From Marinilabiliaceae bacterium (lineage in GTDB: Bacteria > Bacteroidota > Bacteroidia > Bacteroidales > Marinilabiliaceae), in contig JABUTU010000092.1 in the NCBI GenBank assembly GCA_021443545.1, positions 1 to 50,656 of the forward strand: a stretch of DNA of 50,656 nt, read 5' to 3'. A program made the position numbers and the translations under genes. Positions 17,892 to 24,684 of the stretch are shown here, piece by piece (positions within the stretch are counted from its first letter, which is position 1; every line of letters starts with the position of its first letter). The notes below the pieces were generated by a model. It did no database searches and was not told the DNA's origin. It saw nothing but the letters and a program-made list of their open reading frames with translations.

Positions 17892-18974
17892 TTATTTTGG
17901 TGCATTGCGATATAGGAAAATGCCTATAATGCCAAAAACGATATTTGGCAACCATACGGCAAGTATAGCATTCATACCTCCGTTGACTGCGAATGTTGAG
18001 GAGACTGTCAGAAATAGAATGAATATAAAACTGAGAACCAATCCTATTCCTATATGCAGACCCATGCCTCCTCTGGTTTTTCTTGAAGCAAGAGAGACTC
18101 CTATCAACGCAAGAATGTATGCGGCAAATGGTGTTGCCTGTCTTTTGCGAAGCTCTATCTCAAACTCTTCAGTGTTGCCAATGTTTCTCTCGCGAAGTTG
18201 TGTAATATGGTCGTTGAGTTCAGAGGAAGTTAGCATCTCGAAACTCTTTCTCTCTTTCTTGAAGTCAGAGGGAAGGATGTTTATGGTTGAGTCTATCTCT
18301 GTGCCTTGCGATATCTTATGGCTGATGCCATCTTTGTCGAAGTTCCATTGTGTATAATTGTTCAACTTCCAACGATTTGATATGCTATCGTATGTAATTG
18401 TTTTAGCATAAAGACGTGAGACGAGTCGTTTCTCCTCGTATTTCTCTATGTTGAATCGGTCTCCTGTTTCACGAAAAGAGTAGTATCTGCCGAGATATAC
18501 AAAGACGCCAGGGGATACCTGCATGTGCATATCGCTAAGGCCTGTCTCCTTTCGTGTTTTTACATATATGTTTTCAAAGTCTATTCTTGTTCTGTTGGCT
18601 AAAGGGATAACCTGTGAGCCAAGAAAATATGACATTATGGCAATTATTGTAGCACCTAAAAAGTATGGATATAGCATTCTGCGAAAACTTACTCCGCTTG
18701 CCAGTATGGCTATTATCTCGCTCTGCCCAGCCATCTTACTCGTGAAGAATATGACAGCGATGAAGACGAGAAGGGGCGAAAGCATATTGGCATAATATGG
18801 GACGAGATTCATATAGTAGTCAAATATGATGGATTTGACAGGTGCATGTGTATCCAGAAAGTCATCCATCTTTTCCACTAAGTCGAAGACTATCACGATA
18901 CACACGATGAGTCCCACTATGAAGAAGTAGGTGCCAAGAAATTTTTTCAGTATGTAGAAATCTATTTTTTTCAT
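17892..18974 (-). CDS. LptF/LptG family permease (YjgP/YjgQ)
   Basis: This 360-residue membrane protein has about three transmembrane helices at the N-terminus (residues about 12-35, 55-80, 100-122), a periplasmic beta-rich domain (about 130-270), and three helices at the C-terminus (about 280-355). This is the YjgP/YjgQ layout. LptF and LptG form the inner-membrane part of the lipopolysaccharide extraction machine LptB2FG. Bacteroidales usually have two such genes at different loci; this may be either one. It lies between the ECF sigma gene (15 bases upstream) and rsmG. Confidence 0.9.
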   Translation of the reverse strand: MKKIDFYILKKFLGTYFFIVGLIVCIVIVFDLVEKMDDFLDTHAPVKSIIFDYYMNLVPYYANMLSPLLVFIAVIFFTSKMAGQSEIIAILASGVSFRRMLYPYFLGATIIAIMSYFLGSQVIPLANRTRIDFENIYVKTRKETGLSDMHMQVSPGVFVYLGRYYSFRETGDRFNIEKYEEKRLVSRLYAKTITYDSISNRWKLNNYTQWNFDKDGISHKISQGTEIDSTINILPSDFKKERKSFEMLTSSELNDHITQLRERNIGNTEEFEIELRKRQATPFAAYILALIGVSLASRKTRGGMGLHIGIGLVLSFIFILFLTVSSTFAVNGGMNAILAVWLPNIVFGIIGIFLYRNAPK

Positions 18975-18989
18975 ATTAAGTTATTCGAT

Positions 18990-19595
18990 TTAGAGCAATG
19001 TCATAATGATTATCTGCAAGCAGAGTATTTGTCGGAGAATTTTCAGAGCTTTTGATATCTGAGTCTCAACAGTTCTTTTTGACAAATTTAGTTTCAGAGC
19101 TATCTCGTCGTTGCTCATCTCTTCCATTCTGCTCATTCTGAATATGCGCTGGCATTGTCCAGGTAGGGATTCTATCGCCCGTTCTATGCGGTCTTGCAAT
19201 TCCACGTACTCCATCAACTCTTCAGGGCCAAGAAGTTCTGTCGATTGGTCTCCATCTGGAGTGATGTTGCTTGCAGCCAATTCATACTCTTGAAATCCTC
19301 GTACGACCTTGAGGTGCTTAATCTCGTTAAGAGTTCTGTTGCGTACGCTCTGATAGAGAAAAGAGCGTATGTTGTCTATCTTCTGGAGCGATTTCCGCTG
19401 TTGGAACAGAGCAACAAAGACATTTTGTACAATGTCGATGGCTGAGTCGTCGTCCCCGTCAAGTATCTTACTTGCAAATAGAGCTAATGGTGCGTAATAT
19501 CGATTGAAAATCCATTGAAAAGCCTCCTCGTTGCCCTCCGCAACAAGTCTGACCATCTTTCTCTCTTCATCTCTCGCCTTACTTGTAAGCGCCAT
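18990..19595 (-). CDS. ECF-type RNA polymerase sigma factor
   Basis: This is a 201-residue sigma-70 family protein. Region 2 is at about 25-95 (FQWIFNRYYAPLALFASKIL, DIVQNVFVALF, IDNIRSFLYQSVRNRTLN) and region 4 at about 135-190 (IESLPGQCQRIFRMSRMEEMSNDEIALKLNLSKRTVETQISKAL). It belongs to the Bacteroidetes ECF groups whose partners are usually FecR-like anti-sigmas. No FecR gene or TonB receptor lies next to it; the downstream gene is an LptF/LptG permease. The last residues (LQIIIMTLL) are hydrophobic and unusual. The start codon lies inside a 9-base inverted repeat described separately. Confidence 0.93.
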   Translation of the reverse strand: MALTSKARDEERKMVRLVAEGNEEAFQWIFNRYYAPLALFASKILDGDDDSAIDIVQNVFVALFQQRKSLQKIDNIRSFLYQSVRNRTLNEIKHLKVVRGFQEYELAASNITPDGDQSTELLGPEELMEYVELQDRIERAIESLPGQCQRIFRMSRMEEMSNDEIALKLNLSKRTVETQISKALKILRQILCLQIIIMTLL

Positions 19596-19629
19596 AGCCT
19601 TCGATATACTCCGCTATGGCGCAAAATTA
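19589..19629 (-). promoter_or_regulatory. Promoter and inverted repeat over the ECF sigma start codon
   Basis: On the minus strand a -7 box TAATTTTG occupies 19629-19622, and transcription would begin near 19615. Arms GCGCCATAG (19589-19597) and CTATGGCGC (19614-19622) form a perfect 9-base inverted repeat with a 16-base spacer. The repeat joins the end of the -7 box to the start codon (19595-19593). Because RNA would start inside one arm, the repeat fits a protein operator better than an RNA hairpin. Confidence 0.5.
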
Positions 19630-19639
19630 TAAAAAAAAA

Positions 19640-21292
19640 CTATTTGTTGTCTCCGCGTATTTCGCTACGCTTAATCTTGCCACTTATAGTTTTTGGAAGT
19701 TGATTGACAAACTCAATTATGCGAGGGTATTTGTATGGGGCTGTGATTGTTTTCACATGCTCCTGAATCTCCTTAGCCAGTTCCTCTCCAGCTCGTTTTT
19801 TGTATTCTTCGCTTAGGACGATAGATGCTTTTATTATCTGACCTCGCACCTCGTCTGGAACTCCCGTGACTGCACACTCTACGATACCCGAGAATGTCAT
19901 TATGGCGCTTTCGACCTCGAAAGGGCTGATGCGGTAGCCGGAACTCTTAATGACGTCGTCAGTGCGACCGATAAACCAGAAATAACCATCTTCGTCGATG
20001 GAGGCAACGTCTCCTGTGTGATATAAGTCGCCATGTAGAGTCGTTTTTGTTCGTTCTGGGTCGCGGTAGTACTCTTTGAAGAGACCAAGAACCTTCTTAC
20101 CGTTGGTCCTGATGACAATCTCGCCCTGCTCGCCCGCCTTAGCATACGTTCCGTCGGGTTTGAGAAGAGCTACGTCGTATTGAGGATTTCTTTTGCCCAT
20201 CGAACCTGGTTTGGGTTCAGTCCATGGGAGAGTGCATATGGTAAGTGTGGTCTCAGTCTGACCAAAACCTTCCATGAGTTTGATGCCAGTTAGACGAAGC
20301 CATTCGTCGTAAACCTTAGGATTGAGTGCTTCTCCAGCAATTGTACAGTATCTGAGCGAAGATATGTTGTATTTCGACAGGTCTTCGCGAATCATGAATC
20401 GGAAAACAGTCGGAGGTGCACAGAACGATGTAATATGATATTTTTCAATCATTTTAAGTACATCAGCGGGGTTGAAACGGTCGTAGAGATATACAAAAAC
20501 GTTCGCACCTGAGAACCATTGTCCGTATAGTTTTCCCCAAACGGCTTTTCCCCAGCCTGTGTCGGCTAACGTGAGGTGGAGCGATGTCTCGTCAAGGTTA
20601 TGCCAGTACTTTCCTGTGATGATGTGAGCCAATGGATATGTGAAGTCGTGAGCTACCATCTTTGGCTCTCCAGTTGTCCCCGAAGTAAAGTAAAGCAACA
20701 TAATGTCGTTGTTTTCATTGGCTACTTCTGGACGCACGAAAGTCTTGGCATTCGCTATGCCCTTCTGATAATCGTTCCATCCCTCTGGTACTATTGGACC
20801 GATTGATATGAGATGCTTAACTGATGGAGAGTCAGGCATTGCCTCGTTGATGTGCTCAATGACGGCTTCGTCACCACAAGCTACTATGGCCTTTATACCT
20901 GCAGCGTTAGTCCTGTAAATAATGTCTTTGGAGGTCAAGAGGTGAGTTGCGGGAATCACAACAGCTCCTAATTTGTGGAGAGCTACAATAGTAAACCAGA
21001 ACTCGACATGTCTTTTTACGATGAGCATGACCATATCGCCATGACCTATACCGAGGCTTTGAAGGAAAGATGCTGTTTGGTCAGAATAGTGCTTTATCTC
21101 AGCAAATGAGTATTGTCTTTCGGCACCATTCTCATCTGTCCAGAGTAATGCTGGTTTGTCGGGTTCAGTTTTTGCCCATTCGTCAACTATATCATATCCG
21201 AAATTAAAACGCTGAGGAATTTGGACTTCGAAGTTCTGCATGAAGTCCTCATAAGAGGTGAACTTGGTCTGCTTTAAGTATTTCTCTAACAT
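19640..21292 (-). CDS. AMP-forming acyl-CoA synthetase
   Basis: This is a 550-residue adenylate-forming enzyme of the acetyl/medium-chain acyl-CoA synthetase class. The AMP-binding P-loop is LLYFTSGTTGEPKM near residue 200. The motif GFGQTETTL is near 345 and YHTGDVASIDEDGYFWFIGRTDDVIKSSGYRI near 420-450. The catalytic lysine near the C-terminus is in PKTISGKIKR. The sequence resembles the family annotated as acyl-CoA synthetase MACS-like in Bacteroidetes. The acid used is not determinable. It stands alone, transcribed away from tRNA-Pro and toward the ECF gene, whose promoter starts where this gene ends. Confidence 0.93.
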   Translation of the reverse strand: MLEKYLKQTKFTSYEDFMQNFEVQIPQRFNFGYDIVDEWAKTEPDKPALLWTDENGAERQYSFAEIKHYSDQTASFLQSLGIGHGDMVMLIVKRHVEFWFTIVALHKLGAVVIPATHLLTSKDIIYRTNAAGIKAIVACGDEAVIEHINEAMPDSPSVKHLISIGPIVPEGWNDYQKGIANAKTFVRPEVANENNDIMLLYFTSGTTGEPKMVAHDFTYPLAHIITGKYWHNLDETSLHLTLADTGWGKAVWGKLYGQWFSGANVFVYLYDRFNPADVLKMIEKYHITSFCAPPTVFRFMIREDLSKYNISSLRYCTIAGEALNPKVYDEWLRLTGIKLMEGFGQTETTLTICTLPWTEPKPGSMGKRNPQYDVALLKPDGTYAKAGEQGEIVIRTNGKKVLGLFKEYYRDPERTKTTLHGDLYHTGDVASIDEDGYFWFIGRTDDVIKSSGYRISPFEVESAIMTFSGIVECAVTGVPDEVRGQIIKASIVLSEEYKKRAGEELAKEIQEHVKTITAPYKYPRIIEFVNQLPKTISGKIKRSEIRGDNK

Positions 21293-21407
21293 GTCGGAAA
21301 AGGGTATATTCTATTTAAAAACATACACTAATTCCGCTTACCAACTCAATTGACGATGCGAAATTACAAATTATTTTATTTGAGTAGCAATAATGAGTGA
21401 TTTTTTT

Positions 21408-21415
21408 TAACTTTG
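21408..21415 (+). promoter_or_regulatory. -7 promoter element (TAACTTTG) for tRNA-Pro
   Basis: TAACTTTG matches TAnnTTTG exactly. It lies 10 bases before the 5' end of the tRNA, so transcription would start within a few bases of the mature end. Upstream sequence is A/T-rich; a TTTG at 21379-21382 is a loosely spaced -33 candidate. Confidence 0.6.
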
Positions 21416-21425
21416 CACTCGTGAA

Positions 21426-21500
21426 CGGGGCGTAGCTCAGTCCGGTTAGAGTACACGTCTGGGGGGCGTGTGGTCGCTGGTTCGAATCCAGTCACCCCGA
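21426..21500 (+). tRNA. tRNA-Pro (anticodon GGG)
   Basis: The 75-base sequence folds as a cloverleaf. The acceptor is CGGGGCG with CACCCCG (one C-A mismatch at the sixth pair). The D arm contains AGCTCAGTCCGGTTAGAGT. The anticodon stem CACGT/GCGTG encloses the loop CTGGGGG with anticodon GGG, and the T arm is GCTGG-TTCGAAT-CCAGT. The discriminator base is A and CCA is not encoded. It reads proline codons CCC and CCU. The right side of this gene is followed by its own terminator and then a decayed prophage. Confidence 0.95.
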
Positions 21501-21504
21501 CATT

Positions 21505-21548
21505 GGAGTAATAGTCTGAAGTACAGATTGTTGCTCCGTTTTATTTTT
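21505..21548 (+). terminator. Rho-independent terminator of tRNA-Pro
   Basis: Arms at 21505-21518 and 21524-21537 pair over 14 positions with a few G-U pairs and a 5-base loop (AAGTA), followed by GTTTTATTTTT. Its survival shows that the prophage insertion lies beyond it. Confidence 0.8.
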
Positions 21549-21652
21549 AGAATGTAACTATCAATCGAATCACTAAATGAGCAAATATACGTCGCAAAAT
21601 GTAGCGTTTTTTTGCATTTTTTCCCTTGTGGCGTGAGAAAAACGTGAGATTT

Positions 21653-21691
21653 ATGGCTTCTATTTCTATATATCACGACTGCCGTAAGGTG
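21653..21691 (+). pseudogene. N-terminal remnant of a tyrosine integrase
   Basis: Thirteen codons from the ATG at 21653 read MASISIYHDCRKV. This is the way many Bacteroidetes tyrosine recombinases begin, before the arm-binding domain. The frame then runs into the 3' end of the scaffold-like gene on the opposite strand. An integrase gene pointing away from a tRNA gene is the expected place for it. I infer a deletion joining the integrase start to the phage structural gene. The short length makes this assignment tentative. Confidence 0.45.
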
Positions 21692-22318
21692 CGCTACGAT
21701 TGCATCGTCAGTTGCATCGTTTGCAAATGCGAAACCCTCGTTAATACGCCAATCGGGAACACCCAACTCTTTTGCCTTTGTAGAAATAAAGTTTTTGCGC
21801 TGTAAGGCTGCCTTCTCCGCCTCGTACTGAGCATTTTTGGTTTCCAATGCCTTAATACTCTCCATAAGCTTTGCATGAGCCTCCTCAGCTTTTTTTCTGC
21901 CTTCCTCTTGCTTCTTTAGCTCGGCTTTGTACCAAGCGGGCATTACTTCCTCTTCAGTTGGCTTCTTCGGTTCGGGAGCGGGTGGTGTCTGCATAGATGC
22001 AATCTTCTCCTCCAACTCCTTAATCTTCTTCTGAGCCTCTGTAGCTGTTGTTGCGCCCGTAGTAATCTGCGCTTTGAGCTTTTCTATTTCCGCCTTCGCC
22101 TTGTCCTCAGCTGTCTTCTGAGCGGTGGTTGCCCTTGTGTCGTTTGCCTTCTGCATACTTTCCAAGAGAGGACGCTGTGCAGTAATCACTTGCTCCAGGT
22201 TTTCGTCGGTTACGAACCCCATTGCGCTTAATACTTCCGCATGTGCCAAAAGAACGGCATCACCTAAACCCAGCGCACTGTACGCTGTTTTTAGTTTTGT
22301 GAAAATTTTATCTTTCAT
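21680..22318 (-). pseudogene. Truncated phage scaffold-like coiled-coil protein
   Basis: About 210 residues remain. The N-terminus (MKDKIFTKLKTAYSALGLGDAVLLAHAEVLSAMGF) and the following long, charged, Ala/Lys/Glu-rich coiled coil (about 60-180) resemble scaffold or minor structural proteins of Bacteroides phages. The recognisable phage part ends near VAHLTAV, close to 21685. The frame then stays open through unrelated sequence and through the antisense of the tRNA, giving a false tail of about 80 residues (ending RGDWIRTSDHTPPRRVL). That tail is an artefact. Start ATG at 22318, with a -7 box 24 bases upstream. Confidence 0.6.
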
Positions 22319-22341
22319 TCCATTAAGTTGTTATAACGAAA

Positions 22342-22349
22342 CAAAAGTA
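22342..22349 (-). promoter_or_regulatory. -7 promoter element (TACTTTTG) before the scaffold-like gene
   Basis: The minus strand reads TACTTTTG, a full match to TAnnTTTG, 24 bases before the ATG at 22318. No good -33 element is visible at the usual distance, so activator dependence is possible. Confidence 0.4.
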
Positions 22350-22454
22350 AGAACCATCAACAGATGCCGTTTTTTTATTTAACGCTTTATCTATAAGTGT
22401 ATTTTTAATAAAAAGCAGACTCTCGTCTGCCTTCCTTTTCTGTTTAATGTCGCT

Positions 22455-22700
22455 TTATCTAAATTTCAACCCGATGCGTTTCCCGCAGTGCGGGCAATAC
22501 GTATAGTTCTCATGATTTGTGTTCTCAAACAATTTAACTAATGGCACATCTAATGCCTTCGCAATCTTCCGTAACGTTTTAAGCTGGCACGCCCCCGTCC
22601 GGACAATGGAACAAAGGCGAGACTCCGTTATGCCCGTCGCCTCTGATACTGCGGAATATTTTATCCCCTTCTCAGCACATATCTCCTTCAGCCTTAACAT
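22455..22700 (-). CDS. Small XRE-type HTH protein with C-terminal CPxCG motif (copy 1)
   Basis: This protein has 81 residues from the ATG at 22700 (MLRLKEICAEKGIKYSAVSE); an ATG eight codons earlier is also in frame. Residues about 1-55 are a Cro/CI-type helix-turn-helix (YSAVSEATGITESRLCSIVRTGACQLKTLRKIAKALDVPL). The tail YTYCPHCGKRIGLKFR carries one C-x2-C pair, half a zinc ribbon. The start overlaps the end of the next upstream gene of the same type by 29 bases. It is the last gene of a three-gene operon of like proteins. Likely DNA-binding; target and zinc binding are inferred. Confidence 0.75.
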   Translation of the reverse strand: MLRLKEICAEKGIKYSAVSEATGITESRLCSIVRTGACQLKTLRKIAKALDVPLVKLFENTNHENYTYCPHCGKRIGLKFR

Positions 22701-22962
22701 CTTTCTTCCCAGCTTTAAATTCAATTGCTCCCCCGCAATGCGGGCATACTACATTTGGAGTATTCCCTAACTCATCGTCCTCGTCTACCAGGAAAGCTAC
22801 AGAAACACCAAGTGCCTCGGCAAGTTCCTCTATCTTGCGAAGCGTCGGGTTACCATTCTTGAGCATCAAGTATATGGCACTATGGTCTTTACCCATAATA
22901 TCCGCAAGCTCCGTCATCGTCATGTTATTCTTCTGGAGAATTTTTTTTACCTTTTCCAACAT
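22672..22962 (-). CDS. Small XRE-type HTH protein with C-terminal CPxCG motif (copy 2)
   Basis: This is a 96-residue protein. Residues 1 to about 65 are an XRE helix-turn-helix (LQKNNMTMTELADIMGKDHSAIYLMLKNGNPTLRKIEELAEALGVSVAFLV). After an acidic linker (DEDDELGN) the tail NVVCPHCGGAIEFKAGKK carries a single CPxCG pair, with the alternating hydrophobic pattern of a beta hairpin. A third cysteine is the last residue. It overlaps the upstream copy by 38 bases and the downstream copy by about 29, so all three are probably made from one message with coupled translation. Confidence 0.78.
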   Translation of the reverse strand: MLEKVKKILQKNNMTMTELADIMGKDHSAIYLMLKNGNPTLRKIEELAEALGVSVAFLVDEDDELGNTPNVVCPHCGGAIEFKAGKKDVKAEGDMC

Positions 22963-23269
22963 GTGAATATCCTTTCTTTATATACGTCTTGTATAAAATT
23001 GAGTTCCTATATACAATCTTAGGTCGCTCGTCAATTACCTCCCATTCAATCTCCTCGCCACAATACGGGCAAGCAAACGTCCCCTTCTGCGCCCGGTATA
23101 GCAAATCAGAAGGCTTGCACTTTAGGATACGCGCCATTTTGCGGATGCTATCTAACTGCGGGTTGTTACCTATTATGGTATAAATAGTGTTTCTATTACA
23201 CCCCATTTCACGAGCTAAGTCGTCTTGCGTCATCCCTAATTTCTTTAACTTGTCCTTTATGTATAACAT
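22925..23269 (-). CDS. Small XRE-type HTH protein with CPxCG motif (copy 3)
   Basis: This 114-residue protein is the first gene of the HTH operon. Residues 1 to about 60 are the helix-turn-helix (LKKLGMTQDDLAREMGCNRNTIYTIIGNNPQLDSIRKMARILKCKPSDLL). The motif FACPYCGEEIEWEVI follows at about 69-83. Unlike the other copies it continues with a basic tail of about 30 residues rich in Lys and Tyr. Its promoter and palindromic operator lie 90-140 bases upstream. An autoregulatory role is inferred from that arrangement. Confidence 0.78.
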   Translation of the reverse strand: MLYIKDKLKKLGMTQDDLAREMGCNRNTIYTIIGNNPQLDSIRKMARILKCKPSDLLYRAQKGTFACPYCGEEIEWEVIDERPKIVYRNSILYKTYIKKGYSHVGKGKKNSPEE

Positions 23270-23289
23270 ACATTTAATTTTTTAGAAAT

Positions 23290-23309
23290 GGGAGGGCGTT
23301 TGCCCCCCC
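23290..23309 (-). promoter_or_regulatory. Leader hairpin of the HTH operon
   Basis: Arms 23290-23297 and 23302-23309 pair (one A-C mismatch, otherwise G-C) around a 4-base loop. The hairpin lies inside the predicted leader of the HTH operon, about 20 bases before the ATG at 23269. It is not followed by a U-run, so it is not a standard terminator. Two similar hairpins occur at 23431-23450 and 25236-25255. Confidence 0.45.
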
Positions 23310-23356
23310 TAAAAACAAACTAAAATCTCGCAATCACTGCGTAGGTTATGAAGTAG

Positions 23357-23407
23357 CAAAAGTAACTTCTTGTTTTTGTTTTAGCAAATATTTGCTAAAT
23401 GTTTAGC
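23357..23407 (-). promoter_or_regulatory. Promoter and palindromic operator of the HTH operon
   Basis: On the minus strand a -33 TTTG (23388-23385) and a -7 TACTTTTG (23364-23357) are separated by 20 bases, a full-quality Bacteroidetes promoter. A perfect 20-base palindrome (TTTAGCAAAT then ATTTGCTAAA, 23380-23399) covers the -33 element. A third half-site TTTAGC lies at 23402-23407, two bases beyond the second. The order of half-sites is TTTAGC, GCTAAA, TTTAGC. Repressor binding here would block the promoter. The natural candidates for binding are the HTH proteins encoded downstream. Confidence 0.72.
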
Positions 23408-23410
23408 TTA

Positions 23411-23653
23411 TCACAACTGAAAATGTTTGTGGCGAGGCTTGCGCCCCGCCCGGTTATTATTAAGTTCTTCTATTTGGATAAAAAATAACGCCCAAAATAG
23501 TCCGGATAAAACCAAGTGCCCACATATTTGGACTAAATCGTAGTCGCCCCACCGCTTTACTACTATATGTATCAGCCCCATGGCACCTATAAAGAATAAT
23601 ACTACACACCCCCATTTGAAGGCGGTGTGTAGTTTGGTAATTACCCATTTCAT
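23411..23653 (-). CDS. Small two-helix membrane protein
   Basis: This is an 80-residue protein with two predicted transmembrane helices (about 12-32, GCVVLFFIGAMGLIHIVV, and about 42-62, ICGHLVLSGLFWALFFIQI) and a basic C-terminal tail (NNNRAGRKPRHKH). Its ATG overlaps the stop of the upstream gene (TAATG), so translation is coupled. In a phage context a holin is possible by size and layout, but there is no endolysin nearby, and the family is not recognised. A hairpin lies in its last codons (23431-23450). Confidence 0.6.
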   Translation of the reverse strand: MKWVITKLHTAFKWGCVVLFFIGAMGLIHIVVKRWGDYDLVQICGHLVLSGLFWALFFIQIEELNNNRAGRKPRHKHFQL

Positions 23654-23841
23654 TATTCGTAATTTTCGTATGAATAATCATCCCTATCGTCTGGGTCTTC
23701 TCGCACCTCTACGACTTCTTTGTAAAACTCCCAATCTCTATATTCGGAGACTTTTAATACGCCGCCGTTTGCCCTTATCTTTCGCAATAACACTCCTTTA
23801 GACATAGCTTCTATATAAAGCCATGCGTCCGTTTCTGTCAC
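23653..23841 (-). CDS. Hypothetical 62-residue protein
   Basis: This small acidic protein is not recognised. Its middle (LLRKIRANGGVLKVSEY) could form a short winged-helix-like or hairpin segment, and the C-terminus is strongly acidic (VREDPDDRDDYSYENYE). It begins directly after the stop of the 93-residue protein upstream and overlaps the start of the membrane protein downstream, which supports it as a real member of a translated cluster. Confidence 0.55.
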   Translation of the reverse strand: MTETDAWLYIEAMSKGVLLRKIRANGGVLKVSEYRDWEFYKEVVEVREDPDDRDDYSYENYE

Positions 23842-24123
23842 TTAATGGGCATCTGAACCTGTTATCATAAAGTAATACCCCATCGCAGACCTCATATCTG
23901 CGATGTCGTCTTCTATGCGCTCTTTAAGGTGCTTTATTGATATATCCTTTTGTGCAAAGTTACCAACCATAAACCAACCATCCAGACCTTGTCCTTCTGT
24001 CCCTCGCCAGTAGTTTTTGTCGCTCTCTGTCTTAAAACAATCGAGCTCACCCATAATGTAGTTTGCGAGCACAATTGTGTAACCTTGGCAAGCTATTTGC
24101 TTTGCGATTTCTTTGATTTTCAT
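23842..24123 (-). CDS. Hypothetical 93-residue phage protein
   Basis: No family is recognised. It opens with a basic helix (MKIKEIAKQIACQG) and has a Trp/Gly-rich middle (NYWRGTEGQGLDGWFMVGNF). A helical end (ISIKHLKERIEDDIADMRSAMGYYFMITG) follows. It has no signal or membrane helix. It is the first gene after a good minus-strand promoter (24178-24208), followed without a gap by the 62-residue protein. Confidence 0.6.
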   Translation of the reverse strand: MKIKEIAKQIACQGYTIVLANYIMGELDCFKTESDKNYWRGTEGQGLDGWFMVGNFAQKDISIKHLKERIEDDIADMRSAMGYYFMITGSDAH

Positions 24124-24177
24124 ACCTTTAAGATTTTTAGTTCATTTTGTTTTTGTTATTTGTTTTCTTTTGCACTA

Positions 24178-24208
24178 CGAATATACAAAAGATTACATTT
24201 GTAACAAA
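24178..24208 (-). promoter_or_regulatory. Promoter for the 93-residue protein gene
   Basis: The minus strand reads TTTG (24208-24205), 19 bases, then TATATTCG (24185-24178), one base off the -7 consensus. Transcription would start near 24171, about 48 bases before the ATG at 24123. Confidence 0.5.
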
Positions 24209-24232
24209 ATTGTCAGAGTTAAATAATATTAA

Positions 24233-24559
24233 TTAGTCAATACCTACTAAGTTTACTTTCTTAAAACTTCTCCACTCGCCCTTCTCCGTATCGTAGTATG
24301 TTTGTAGGTAGTCAGGTCTTGGTCGCTCAAAGCCCATCGTCCGGGGCAGAAGGCTCTCTTTTAACGTCCCATACGAAACCCCCATAGTGTCGTCTACCTT
24401 TATAAAGGTAAACTTGCAAACCTTCACTGCGAGCTGAGCCTTTAGCTTCAAGTTACGCCAAGCGCACCTTAACGCCTCGCTCATTGTTAGTCCATTTCTT
24501 TTAACAAAACTCCACGCCATATTCATAAGGCTTGACAAATTGTAATTTCTTGGTTTCAT
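24233..24559 (-). CDS. SH3-like beta-barrel phage/mobile-element protein
   Basis: This is a 108-residue protein. Its N-terminal helix pair (MKPRNYNLSSLMNMAWSFVKRNGLTMSEALRCAWRNLK) is followed by VKVCKFTFIKVDDTMGVSYGTLKESLLP and by QTYYDTEKGEWRSFKKVNLVGI. This matches a family from Bacteroides phages and conjugative elements annotated as SH3 beta-barrel fold-containing. The function is unknown; the beta-rich half, with its threonine and tyrosine strip, could bind nucleic acid or protein. It has its own promoter (24609-24638). Confidence 0.75.
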   Translation of the reverse strand: MKPRNYNLSSLMNMAWSFVKRNGLTMSEALRCAWRNLKLKAQLAVKVCKFTFIKVDDTMGVSYGTLKESLLPRTMGFERPRPDYLQTYYDTEKGEWRSFKKVNLVGID

Positions 24560-24608
24560 AACGCTTTTGTATCAAGTTTGTTTTTGTTAACAATTTTATT
24601 TAACGATG

Positions 24609-24638
24609 CAAATATAGCCAATATCCCATTTATGCAAA
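24609..24638 (-). promoter_or_regulatory. Promoter for the SH3-like protein gene
   Basis: The minus strand reads TTTG (24638-24635), 18 bases, then TATATTTG (24616-24609), a full -7 match. Transcription would start near 24602, about 43 bases before the ATG at 24559. Confidence 0.6.
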
Positions 24639-24684
24639 TTTATTCGAGTTGAATAACGTTAATTGTATTATTACGTCTATACAA

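Noticed and set aside
17884-17955. Longer RsmG N-terminus starting at 17955.
   Set aside because: It would overlap the permease gene by 64 bases and adds about 24 residues (VAKYRFWHYRHF...) that have no counterpart in RsmG proteins.
21446-21679. C-terminal extension of the scaffold-like protein running through the antisense of tRNA-Pro (ending RGDWIRTSDHTPPRRVL).
   Set aside because: This peptide is the antisense translation of a tRNA gene, a well-known artefact. The extension also crosses the tRNA terminator and has no link to the phage part.
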